Source: JAENVT01 sp031412355 (lineage in GTDB: Bacteria; Actinomycetota; Acidimicrobiia; Acidimicrobiales; Ilumatobacteraceae). Taken from it: a stretch of DNA of 12,141 nt. The stretch spans positions 1-12,141 of the forward strand of contig JANOCR010000115.1 in the NCBI GenBank assembly GCA_031412355.1, read 5' to 3'. Positions 1 through 7,663 of this stretch are shown piece by piece. The position numbers and the translations under genes were made by a program. The notes beneath the pieces are model-generated. The model did no database searches and was not told the origin of the DNA. It was given only the letters and a program-made list of their open reading frames with translations. Positions within the stretch are counted from its first letter, which is position 1, and each line of letters opens with the position of its first letter.

Positions 1-210
1 CAGGAACGACAAGCCAGTGGAGCGCAGAGCCTGCGTTGCCTCGATGGCGAGGAACAAACCGACCGCTCCCATGATCGCCAAGACGATCATTCCACTCAGT
101 GAGGCGATGCCGTTGAACACGCGGTCACCGCGGCCCTTCTTCGCCTCGAGCGTTCGCTGGTCGCTCTCGCTGACCTTGACATCCGGAACGTCGGGGATGG
201 TCGTCGTCAT
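1..210 (-). CDS. pstC: Phosphate ABC transporter permease PstC, N-terminal fragment
   Basis: The first 70 codons are visible and the gene continues past the left edge. A hydrophilic, charged N-terminus of about 30 residues ends in KKGRGDRVFNGIA and is followed by a hydrophobic helix at about residues 33-57. Then comes ALRSTGLSFL, which resembles the start of PstC proteins, where a GD-R-F segment precedes the first membrane helix and a (G)LSFLT motif follows it. PstC pairs with PstA to form the membrane channel of the high-affinity phosphate importer, fed by PstS and powered by PstB. The ATG at 210 is used; a GTG at 219 is the only other in-frame start before a stop. The upstream gene ends at 223 on the same strand, so the two are probably co-transcribed. 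The diagnostic permease loop is outside the window, so the name rests on the N-terminus only. Confidence 0.68.
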   Translation of the reverse strand, partial: MTTTIPDVPDVKVSESDQRTLEAKKGRGDRVFNGIASLSGMIVLAIMGAVGLFLAIEATQALRSTGLSFL

Positions 211-222
211 GGAATCCACGGC

Positions 223-1056
223 TCAGGCCAACCATGCAGCGAGGATCACGAGCACGATGGCCGTAGTGAGTACAAGCAAGATCACATCGGGATGCCGTGC
301 GTGGGACCAGAACGATTGTTTCGGCGGCGGTGCCGGTGCCGCCGTGACAACAGGACCAGGACCTAGCCCCTTGAAGCGCTCGTCGAGCAGGGTGGCGACG
401 ACGGTAGCCACGACCACGGCGAAGGACTGGGCATCGATGACCATGTTGCCCGTCGGTTGAACCCTGGCGAGTTGTCCCGGTTCATTGGGTGCAGGCGTGA
501 CGAGGAGCGCGACGGACTCGGGGGGCGAGTACGTCGCGACGGCCGGAGCAGCCGCCTCCTCGTCGATCGGAGCAACCTGGGGCTTCACCAAGTCGTCCGG
601 AACCGTGACCACGCTGGCTGCCGCCGCAGCCTGGTCGACGATCAGTGCTGCAGCCCGCCGTGCTTCTTCGATCGTTGTCGCCGCCTCGGCTCGAGCTTGC
701 TCGAGCTCGATATCGAGCGCGGCGCGTCGCTGGGCGACGAGCAGGTCGAGTCGCGACCGCAGCTGCTCACGAGCCGAGTCCTCCGACTGTTCGGTCGACT
801 CCTGATTGAGCGCTGCTCGGAGTTGCATTTTCAGCAATGCGATGCCGGCACGAGGAGGCAGCACCGGTGAATCGACCAGTTCGGAGACAGGCGCAGGCGG
901 CTCCCAAACGATACCCGGCTCTTTCATGTGGTCGTACGGACCCCCCGGTGGGTCCCACCGCGAGCCGTTGACCGGCGTACCGTTCAACGCGACCACGTTG
1001 CCATCACCTGGTGAATTGCTACGAACAACGCGGACCTGGACATCGGCAGCCATCAT
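223..1056 (-). CDS. Coiled-coil protein with C-terminal membrane anchor, unknown function
   Basis: I do not recognise a family. From the ATG at 1056 the product is 277 aa. Residues 1-70 are proline- and glycine-rich and probably disordered. Residues about 72-148 form a long charged alanine-rich helix with repeated EQAR, EEAR and RRAA blocks, reminiscent of ATP-synthase b-subunit or DivIVA-like coiled coils. A hydrophobic stretch lies near 206-228. The last 22 residues (HPDVILLVLTTAIVLVILAA, then WLA) are a membrane helix with almost nothing after it, so this looks tail-anchored with a cytoplasmic coiled coil. The frame stays open to 1233, but residues encoded by 1057-1233 are arginine/proline-rich and look like untranslated sequence. 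ATG 1053 directly follows ATG 1056 and is equally possible. It lies 12 bases before pstC, suggesting co-transcription. The 228 bases between it and the upstream phosphotransferase gene show no gene and could hold its promoter. Confidence 0.6.
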   Translation of the reverse strand: MMAADVQVRVVRSNSPGDGNVVALNGTPVNGSRWDPPGGPYDHMKEPGIVWEPPAPVSELVDSPVLPPRAGIALLKMQLRAALNQESTEQSEDSAREQLRSRLDLLVAQRRAALDIELEQARAEAATTIEEARRAAALIVDQAAAAASVVTVPDDLVKPQVAPIDEEAAAPAVATYSPPESVALLVTPAPNEPGQLARVQPTGNMVIDAQSFAVVVATVVATLLDERFKGLGPGPVVTAAPAPPPKQSFWSHARHPDVILLVLTTAIVLVILAAWLA

Positions 1057-1284
1057 CGAGGGTCGGCCTCGAGACCGCAGAAACCGCGCCCGCTGTCGAG
1101 GAACGTGTCGATCTGGGGAGCTCGGCCTGCGGTCAGGTTCTCCCGGGGGTACCGCCGCAACCTCGTCTCCATGGGCGGTCACCATACGATCGACCGATGA
1201 CGCCAAGGTGAACGCGGAATGACCGCCTGGCATCCGTCGAGTGAAATCCGCTGCGGCCGTCCGTTATCGCAGCCGAGAGCCTGG

Positions 1285-2307
1285 TCACGGCCACTGCGTG
1301 ATTGCTTGGCGAGCTCGCTCGGCCAGTGACTCGGTGGCATCTTTGAACGTGGCGATGTCGACGTCGCCACTCTCACCCATCGCGCCGTTCACATAGCGTG
1401 AGAACACCCCTTCGCTGATGACAGCTAGGCGCCAGCACCCGAAGGCCACGTAGTAGCCGATGCCGCTGACGTCGCGTCCTGTGCGTCGCGCGTACCGCTC
1501 GAGGAGATGCTCATACGACGAGAACCCTCCCGCCGAGGTGGGATCGTTGGCGCGGAGATTCGTGGCGTTGCCGTCGTACCAGTAGACACCGAGGTAACCG
1601 ACGTCGGCTAGGGGATCGCCGAGCGTGCACAGTTCCCAATCGAGCACCGCGTTGACCGCACCCCGGTCGACATCGATCAGGCAGTTTCCGAAGCGGAAGT
1701 CGCCATGGGCGATCGACACTCCGTGCTGCGTTGGCAGGTGGTCGCGCAACAGGCGGGCGACCTCGTCGACGGCCGGCAACTCGCGGGTCTTCGACTGCTG
1801 CCACTGCGTCGACCACCGCTTGACCTGCCGTTCGACGTACCCTTCGCGCTTGGCCAGGTCACCGAGGCCGACCTGGTCGACGTCGACGGCATGGAGATCG
1901 GCCAGGACATCGATGAGGTGCTCACTGGCCGAAGGCCGCACGGAGATCGGCAGTTCCGCGGCACGCTCGGGACTGTCGAGCACGACCCCGTCGACGAAGC
2001 TCATCACGTAGAACGGCGCACCGTTGACCGAAGCGTCGGTGCACAGCCCGAGGGCCTGGGGCACGGGTACTTCAGTGCGGCCGACCGCAGAGATGATGCG
2101 ATGCTCGCGAGCCATGTCGTGGGCCGTTGCCAGCACCTGATACAGCGGAGGACGGCGCAGTACGTAACGGCGGCCGTTGGCGTCGGTGACCGCATAGGTG
2201 AGGTTGGAGCGGCCGCCGGCGATGACGGTGAACTGGTACGGCGAACGAGCGTCGGCGATGTACTCATCGAGCCATGAACTGACCCGATCGATGTCGATGC
2301 CCTGCAC
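1285..2307 (-). CDS. Phosphotransferase family protein (APH/choline-kinase fold, ACAD10/11-like)
   Basis: This 340-aa product has the eukaryotic-protein-kinase-like fold of the aminoglycoside phosphotransferase family. Visible elements in order are a glycine-rich nucleotide loop GGRSNLTYAV (31-40), a beta-3 strand YVLRRPP (48-54), the catalytic loop HGDFRFGN (201-208; Asp203 base and Asn208), and the metal-binding segment LDWELCTLGDPLADVG (222-237). The GG-SNLTY and VLRRPP signatures match the branch related to the kinase domain of ACAD10/ACAD11, which acts on hydroxyacyl-CoA in animals. The bacterial substrate is unknown, and antibiotic resistance should not be assumed. Where classic kinases have the beta-3 lysine, this branch has arginine. 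The start is GTG at 2307 with no clear Shine-Dalgarno sequence. It lies 21 bases after the NlpC/P60 gene on the same strand. A TACGGT hexamer 8 bases before the start could be a private -10 element. Confidence 0.85.
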   Translation of the reverse strand: MQGIDIDRVSSWLDEYIADARSPYQFTVIAGGRSNLTYAVTDANGRRYVLRRPPLYQVLATAHDMAREHRIISAVGRTEVPVPQALGLCTDASVNGAPFYVMSFVDGVVLDSPERAAELPISVRPSASEHLIDVLADLHAVDVDQVGLGDLAKREGYVERQVKRWSTQWQQSKTRELPAVDEVARLLRDHLPTQHGVSIAHGDFRFGNCLIDVDRGAVNAVLDWELCTLGDPLADVGYLGVYWYDGNATNLRANDPTSAGGFSSYEHLLERYARRTGRDVSGIGYYVAFGCWRLAVISEGVFSRYVNGAMGESGDVDIATFKDATESLAERARQAITQWP

Positions 2308-2328
2308 AGGGCGACACCGTAACTGTGG

Positions 2329-3498
2329 CTATCCGGGTCGACCGATTCCGACGACTTTGGCCCAGTTGACCGCAGCCACTTTGACGACATCGCCGCTTCG
2401 CGGGGCATGGATCAGCGAGCCACCACCGATGTACATAGCGACGTGGCCGATCGGCGACCTGTAAAAGATCAGGTCACCTGGCTGCACCTCGCTCTGCGAG
2501 ACGTGCGGGATGGATCCGTATTGAGCGGCCGACTGGTGTGGCAGGTACACGCCGGCTTTGCCCCACGCGTACTTGGTCAATCCCGAGCAGTCGAAGGCGA
2601 CACCCGGAGCTTCAGCTGCAAACCGATACGGGACACCGAGTTGGCTCATCGCCGCGTTGACGGCAATCCCCGCCATTCCTGACACGGGCGGAGCTGAGCC
2701 GCCACCGCCTCCACTAGGCGTGTCGTCGGCTGCCGGCGCTGCGGGCGCCGAGCCGCCACCTGTGCCTCCGCCGCGAGGGGCCGCCGTGGAAGTGGCGTTG
2801 GTGTTGGAAGCGGCCGACGCAGCGGCCTGCTTCTGCCTGGCGATCTCGGCGGCAGCCGCTTCTTCGGCGCGACGTTCGCGCTCCTGCTCGATCAAATCAC
2901 CCAGCTCGGCCTCGGCCGACGCCAGTTTCTGTTCAAACTCGACCTGCAGCGTTTGGGCTTCAGCCATCTTGGAGTCGAGCGAGGCGACGAGATCGGCGAC
3001 CTGCTGCTGCTTGCGGCCGAGCGAGGCCTGCTCTTTGGCAAGGTCTTCGGCGAGGGCGAGCATCTCGTCGGTGCTGCCGGAGCCACTGTCGAGCGCCAAC
3101 CGGCTGAGCGAGTCCTTCTGCTCGGCCTCGGTGTATGCCGCAGCGTTGGAGAACAGCGGGCTCAGTTCGAGGGCACTGCCGCTGACGTACTTGTCGACGG
3201 CAATTTCACCGAGTACCGCCGACAGTTCACCGAGCCGGGACTCTTGCTGGGCGATACGGGCCTGCGAGTCGGCGATCTCCTGGTCGAGTTCGGCTTTGCG
3301 ATCCAGAGCTGCGCCGTAGTCCTCGTCGAGCAGACCGAGACGGTTCTCGAGGTTGTCGAGTTGGTCGGCGATCTGGGCGATCTTCTGCTTCTGACTGCCC
3401 ACGCCATTGGCGCTGGCAATGGTCGCCGATGACAACAGACCGCAGACCGCAATGGCGGCCGCGACAGATCGATAGAAGAGGAAGCCCCTGGACCGCAT
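2329..3498 (-). CDS. Secreted NlpC/P60 family peptidoglycan endopeptidase with coiled-coil domain
   Basis: The 389-aa product has a signal peptide with a likely cut after ASA at residue 30. An extended coiled coil covers about 36-225 (heptads rich in L, E, Q, K), followed by a flexible Gly/Ser/Ala/Pro linker at 226-272 with poly-Gly runs. The C-terminal NlpC/P60 domain spans about 275-389. The catalytic cysteine is Cys304 in FDCSGL, His352 sits in GHVAMYIG and the third residue is His364 in LIHAP. The layout matches actinobacterial RipA/RipC-type hydrolases, which cut D-Glu to diamino-acid stem-peptide bonds. In that family the coiled coil often regulates activity or docks to FtsEX, which is inferred here. 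It sits 65 bases downstream of guaA. The start ATG at 3498 gives a clean signal peptide. An AATAAT box at 3517-3522 could be its -10 element, but no -35 is visible. Confidence 0.9.
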   Translation of the reverse strand: MRSRGFLFYRSVAAAIAVCGLLSSATIASANGVGSQKQKIAQIADQLDNLENRLGLLDEDYGAALDRKAELDQEIADSQARIAQQESRLGELSAVLGEIAVDKYVSGSALELSPLFSNAAAYTEAEQKDSLSRLALDSGSGSTDEMLALAEDLAKEQASLGRKQQQVADLVASLDSKMAEAQTLQVEFEQKLASAEAELGDLIEQERERRAEEAAAAEIARQKQAAASAASNTNATSTAAPRGGGTGGGSAPAAPAADDTPSGGGGGSAPPVSGMAGIAVNAAMSQLGVPYRFAAEAPGVAFDCSGLTKYAWGKAGVYLPHQSAAQYGSIPHVSQSEVQPGDLIFYRSPIGHVAMYIGGGSLIHAPRSGDVVKVAAVNWAKVVGIGRPG

Positions 3499-3516
3499 GC
3501 GACAGCCAGCCTACCA

Positions 3517-3522
3517 ATTATT
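3517..3522 (-). promoter_or_regulatory. Candidate -10 box for the NlpC/P60 gene
   Basis: On the minus strand this reads AATAAT, five of six matches to TATAAT, in an AT-rich island between guaA and the hydrolase gene. It lies 18 bases before the ATG, implying a leader of about 12 bases. No -35 match is seen at 16-18 bases, so read-through from guaA remains possible. Confidence 0.3.
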
Positions 3523-3563
3523 ACGAACGGATGTCGAAGCGCCCCACGGATTCAGCCGCGGAC

Positions 3564-5111
<1,548 letters not shown>

Positions 5112-5132
5112 TGCCTGCCGATGGTAGGTGCT

Positions 5133-5142
5133 GGGCGCGCCC
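5133..5142. other. Perfect 10-bp palindrome in the guaA upstream region
   Basis: GGGCGCGCCC is a perfect inverted repeat in the 92-base gap between divergent guaA and the small membrane protein gene. It could be an operator or chance in GC-rich DNA. Its arms share the GGGCGCG/CGCGCCC core of the palindromic repeats at 5525-5623 and 6015-6112, but nothing else from that repeat is present. Confidence 0.3.
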
Positions 5143-5203
5143 GGACTGGCATATCTCCCGGGGTGAATAGTCACAAGCCCGCGCCAGATGCGACGATGAC
5201 CGG

Positions 5204-5506
5204 GTGACGAAGCTCTGGCGGATTGTTGTCTTGTCGATTGTGCTCCTGGCAGCAGCGCCGTCGACGCACACCTCTGCCACGACGCCACCCCCCGCACCTC
5301 CGGTCACCAATGACCTGCTCCCCGACAACAACGACGTCACCGACTGCATCGGTACTGTCCAGCGGCCCAACTGTGGCAGCAAGGCACGCGCCGACGGACA
5401 CACCTACCTGGTGTTCGCCGTCCTCGTCGCAGGCATGACGTTCATCGGGTGGCGCATCGCCCGTGGCGTGAAAGCCCGCGACCGGGCCAACCAGCCTCTC
5501 CCGTAG
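5204..5506 (+). CDS. Small secreted/bitopic membrane protein, hypothetical
   Basis: This 100-aa product starts at GTG 5204. Residues 1-25 form a signal peptide or N-terminal anchor (basic MTKLWR, hydrophobic IVVLSIVLLAAA, possible cut after TSA). A Pro/Thr-rich spacer follows, then an acidic segment with two cysteines (Cys48 in DCIG, Cys57 in NCGS) that could form a disulfide outside the cell. A membrane helix at about 67-85 (YLVFAVLVAGMTFIGW) precedes a basic tail (RIARGVKARDR), which fits a cytoplasmic C-terminus. I recognise the DCIG...CGS plus helix plus basic tail pattern as typical of short actinobacterial hypotheticals but know no function. It is divergent from guaA and convergent with the 94-aa gene. 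No strong Shine-Dalgarno is seen. Confidence 0.68.
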   Translation: MTKLWRIVVLSIVLLAAAPSTHTSATTPPPAPPVTNDLLPDNNDVTDCIGTVQRPNCGSKARADGHTYLVFAVLVAGMTFIGWRIARGVKARDRANQPLP

Positions 5507-5524
5507 GCCCCCACGAGGGCGCTC

Positions 5525-5623
5525 GTCGGGCGCGATTTCACGCCACTAGTGGCTCACGACGCGCCCGACGTTTCAGTATGGGCGCGAAATTACGCTGCAG
5601 ATGGCACGGCACGCGCCCGATGA
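5525..5623. repeat. Composite palindromic repeat, copy 1
   Basis: This 99-bp element matches 6015-6112 in the same orientation, about 83 identical positions with one gap; the last 33 bases differ at one position. It holds two hairpin units. Unit 1 (5525-5570) has perfect 10-bp arms GTCGGGCGCG and CGCGCCCGAC around an inner perfect 12-bp palindrome, GCCACTAGTGGC. Unit 2 (5580-5618) has 7-bp arms GGGCGCG and CGCGCCC around a loop of about 25 bases. The architecture resembles REP/BIME-type intergenic repeats. It lies between convergent genes and could fold as a transcript end, but there is no T-tract. Confidence 0.8.
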
Positions 5624-5649
5624 CTAAGACGCGAACCGCACTCGAAAAC

Positions 5650-5934
5650 CTATGACGCGGGAGGCGGGGGTGGCGGCGGGTCCTCGACCGCGGCGGACTT
5701 CGGCGCAACGATCTCGGTTCCATCCGACTCGAGCGCGCGCAGCTCACTGACCAGGCGGACGATCTCGTCCTCATCACCGGGCTCGCCACGCTCGGTGCGC
5801 TGCCGATAAACGAGCCGACCGAGGTCATCGAGGAGATCATCGGCCTTGCGCTTCTCCTTGACGTCTTCGATCTTCTCCTTGGCCTGTCCGGCCAGATGCC
5901 CCGCCTTCTCCTTGGCTTTGTCCAGCAATCCCAT
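5650..5934 (-). CDS. Small helical protein with poly-proline tail, hypothetical
   Basis: The product is 94 aa. The N-terminus MGLLDKAKEKAGHLAGQAKE is a lysine/alanine amphipathic helix of the kind seen in stress-related LEA-like proteins and in small actinobacterial MT0933-type antitoxin proteins. A charged helical section follows (KADDLLDDLGRLVY at 30-43, then an acidic loop and EIVRLVSELRALE at 57-69). The C-terminus is low complexity with seven prolines in a row before the final AS. The KADDLL-DLGRLVY block looks like a conserved actinobacterial hypothetical family with no established role. The start is well supported: AAAGGAG at 5940-5946 lies 5 bases before ATG 5934. The frame extends to 5964 but that start lacks a ribosome site. 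The gene is alone on its strand here and is bracketed by two direct copies of a palindromic repeat. Confidence 0.8.
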   Translation of the reverse strand: MGLLDKAKEKAGHLAGQAKEKIEDVKEKRKADDLLDDLGRLVYRQRTERGEPGDEDEIVRLVSELRALESDGTEIVAPKSAAVEDPPPPPPPAS

Positions 5935-5939
5935 GGTTG

Positions 5940-5946
5940 CTCCTTT
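5940..5946 (-). promoter_or_regulatory. Strong ribosome binding site deciding the 5934 start
   Basis: AAAGGAG on the minus strand with a 5-base spacer to ATG 5934. It is among the clearest Shine-Dalgarno sequences in the window and fixes the start over the upstream alternative at 5964. Confidence 0.85.
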
Positions 5947-6014
5947 GGTTGCAGCACGTTCCAATGGTCTGTTCTACCACCATCGCGAGCAGGCGAGAAG
6001 CTCGGCGTCGACCA

Positions 6015-6112
6015 GTCGGGCGCGATTTCACTCCACCGGCGGCCGATGACGCGCCCGACCAGTCATACGGGCGCGGGAATACGCTGCGGATGGCACGGCA
6101 CGCGCCCGATGA
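6015..6112. repeat. Composite palindromic repeat, copy 2
   Basis: This 98-bp direct copy of 5525-5623 starts 490 bases after copy 1. The 10-bp arms GTCGGGCGCG/CGCGCCCGAC are unchanged. The inner palindrome has diverged to CCACCGGCGG, which still nearly pairs with itself. The second unit keeps GGGCGCG/CGCGCCC and almost its whole loop. This copy sits between divergent genes (5934 minus, 6164 plus), where a terminator is not expected, so the element is better read as a dispersed repeat than as a transcription terminator. Confidence 0.8.
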
Positions 6113-6131
6113 GGGAGAGGGAGCGAGGACG

Positions 6132-6167
6132 ATGGAGAAACCGGTGAGCAGTACGGTGGCTGGGTGA
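6132..6167 (+). other. Possible 11-codon leader peptide overlapping the decarboxylase start
   Basis: ATG 6132 follows a purine-rich GGGAGCGAGG stretch and encodes MEKPVSSTVAG. Its TGA (6165-6167) overlaps the GTG start of the decarboxylase as GTGA, the geometry of translational coupling. No codon bias or attenuator structure supports it, and the competing leaderless model (TACGGT 6 bases before the GTG) would leave it untranscribed. Confidence 0.2.
6152..6157 (+). promoter_or_regulatory. Candidate -10 box for a leaderless decarboxylase mRNA
   Basis: TACGGT fits the actinobacterial TANNNT -10 pattern and ends 6 bases before GTG 6164. Transcription would then start at or next to the start codon, which would explain the lack of a good Shine-Dalgarno. 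No clear -35 is visible. Confidence 0.35.
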
Positions 6168-7567
6168 CACCGGAGGACTTCAAGAAGCACGGCCATCAAC
6201 TGATCGACTGGATCGCCGACTACATCGAGAACGTCGAGCAGCAGCGGGTGACATCGCAGGTTCAGCCCGGCGACGTGCGCAGTCAGCTTGCCGAACACCC
6301 GCCCGAATCGCCCGACGGATTCGACGCAGTCATGGCCGACACCGACCGCGTGGTCATACCCGGACTGACCCACTGGCAGCACCCCAACTTCTTCGCCTAC
6401 TTCCCCGCCAACACCTCGTATCCGGCCATCCTCGGCGATCTCCTGACAGCCGGTCTCGGCGTGCAGGGCATGAGCTGGGTCACCGGGCCGGCATGCACCG
6501 AGATCGAGACCTTGATGGTCGATTGGATGCACGAACTGCTGGGGCTACCCGAGTGCTTCCGCTCCACCAGCGCCAACGGCGGCGGCGTGATCCACGGGTC
6601 GGCCAGCGAGGCCACCTTGGCGTCGATACTCGCCGCTCGTTGGCGCGTCACCGACGGTGCGGTCAACCACGATGGCGACACGTCCAAGCTCGTTGCCTAC
6701 GCCACGTCGCAGGCGCACTCCAGCATCGAGAAGGGACTGCGCATCGCCGGTATCGGTACGGATCGCCTTCGGGTGGTACCGCACGACCGGTCGTTCGCCA
6801 TGCAGCCGCGGGCTCTCGCTGAGATGATCGCCCTCGACCGCGCCGCCGGGCTCACGCCGTTCTGGGTCTGCTCGGCGCACGGCACGACGAGCTCGATGGC
6901 CTTTGACCCAACCGTCGAAATCGCCGACGTCGCCCATCGCGAGGGGTTGTGGCTGCACGTCGACGGGGCGATGTGCGGCGTTGCTGCGCTCGCGCCCGAG
7001 TACCGGTGGGTCAATGCCGGGCTGCAGCACGCCGACAGTTACTGCACCAATCCACACAAGTGGATGGGGATCAACTTCGACTGCGACCTGTTCTGGACGG
7101 CAGATCGGGCAGCGCTGCTCGGTGCGCTCAGCATCCTGCCGGAGTACCTGCGATCACAAGCAGCCGAGAGTGGTGCGGTGATCGACTACCGCGATTGGCA
7201 GATCCCGTTGGGGCGACGGTTCCGCTCGCTGAAGCTGTGGTTCCACCTGCGCATCGACGGCGTGGACGGGGTGAAGGAGATGATCCGCGACCACGTTCGC
7301 CTGACACAGACCCTTGCCCAGTGGGTCGCGGCTGACGAAAGGTTCGAGATCGTGGCCCCACATCCGCTGAACCTGCTGTGCATCGCAGTGCGCGAGGGCG
7401 ACGCCGCGACGGATCGATTGATCGAGCGGGCCAATGAGACGGGCACGGTGTTGTTCACGCGCACCGTCTTGGACGGTCGCTCGGTGTTGCGGTTCTCGAT
7501 CGGCGCGCGAGCCACGCAGGAACGTCACGTCGGCGCCGGCTGGAACCTGCTGCAACAGTTGGTGTAG
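6164..7567 (+). CDS. PLP-dependent group II (aromatic-L-amino-acid type) decarboxylase
   Basis: The 467-aa length is typical for the family. The sequence aligns along its length with aromatic amino acid decarboxylases as I recall them: HPNFFAYFPA near 73-82, His185 in SQAHSSIEKG (stacks on the cofactor), HGTTSS at 239-244 (phosphate contact), Asp267 in HVDGAMCG (pyridine nitrogen), and Lys299 in NPHKWMG (Schiff base). DYRDWQIPLGRRFRSLK at 341-357 contains Tyr342 of the mobile catalytic loop. A tyrosine there is the decarboxylase state; phenylalanine would suggest an aldehyde synthase. It probably makes an amine such as tryptamine, tyramine or phenethylamine plus CO2 in the cytoplasm; the exact substrate cannot be read. 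HVDGA replaces the commoner HVDAA. GTG 6164 is the only workable start before an in-frame stop. The phospholipase gene follows 96 bases later, with no obvious metabolic link. Confidence 0.93.
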   Translation: MTPEDFKKHGHQLIDWIADYIENVEQQRVTSQVQPGDVRSQLAEHPPESPDGFDAVMADTDRVVIPGLTHWQHPNFFAYFPANTSYPAILGDLLTAGLGVQGMSWVTGPACTEIETLMVDWMHELLGLPECFRSTSANGGGVIHGSASEATLASILAARWRVTDGAVNHDGDTSKLVAYATSQAHSSIEKGLRIAGIGTDRLRVVPHDRSFAMQPRALAEMIALDRAAGLTPFWVCSAHGTTSSMAFDPTVEIADVAHREGLWLHVDGAMCGVAALAPEYRWVNAGLQHADSYCTNPHKWMGINFDCDLFWTADRAALLGALSILPEYLRSQAAESGAVIDYRDWQIPLGRRFRSLKLWFHLRIDGVDGVKEMIRDHVRLTQTLAQWVAADERFEIVAPHPLNLLCIAVREGDAATDRLIERANETGTVLFTRTVLDGRSVLRFSIGARATQERHVGAGWNLLQQLV

Positions 7568-7616
7568 CTCAACGGCAATTTTCGCGCCCAGCGTTGCACG
7601 CCGAGTGGGCGAGCGG

Positions 7617-7645
7617 TTGACTCCGGAAAGTCCCGCCTTTGGCAT
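7617..7645 (+). promoter_or_regulatory. Weak candidate promoter for the phospholipase gene
   Basis: TTGACT (7617-7622, five of six to the -35 consensus) is followed after 17 bases by TGGCAT (7640-7645), only three of six to the -10. The position before the ATG at 7664 fits, and the 96-base gap to the decarboxylase leaves room for a separate promoter. Confidence 0.25.
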
Positions 7646-7652
7646 GACAACC

Positions 7653-7658
7653 GAGGAG
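7653..7658 (+). promoter_or_regulatory. Ribosome binding site of the phospholipase gene
   Basis: GAGGAG with a 5-base spacer to ATG 7664. It supports this start, which also gives a complete signal peptide. Confidence 0.8.
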
Positions 7659-7663
7659 CACCG

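Noticed and set aside
457..870. Plus-strand open frames across the coiled-coil gene (457-870, 485-805, 806-1222)
   Set aside because: They lie opposite an alanine-rich coding region whose composition keeps the other frames open; they have no ribosome site or recognisable protein character.
1057..1233. N-terminal extension of the coiled-coil gene to 1233
   Set aside because: The added 59 residues are Arg/Pro-rich with no domain character, and the ATG pair at 1056/1053 gives a more plausible start. ATG 1185 cannot be fully excluded.
1285..2307. Aminoglycoside resistance enzyme
   Set aside because: The fold is shared, but the GG-SNLTY and VLRRPP signatures point to the ACAD10/11-like branch, so a resistance call is unsupported.
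5112..5297. N-terminal extension of guaA to 5297
   Set aside because: GuaA proteins begin just before the VVDFGAQY motif; the extension would overlap the divergent gene and reads like non-coding sequence.
7574..7612. Possible third, decayed copy of the palindromic repeat after the decarboxylase
   Set aside because: TTCGCGCCC followed by a CGCCCA/TGGGCG inverted repeat resembles one arm of the repeat in reverse, but the match is about 18 bases and could be chance; it also lacks a T-tract, so I do not call a terminator either.
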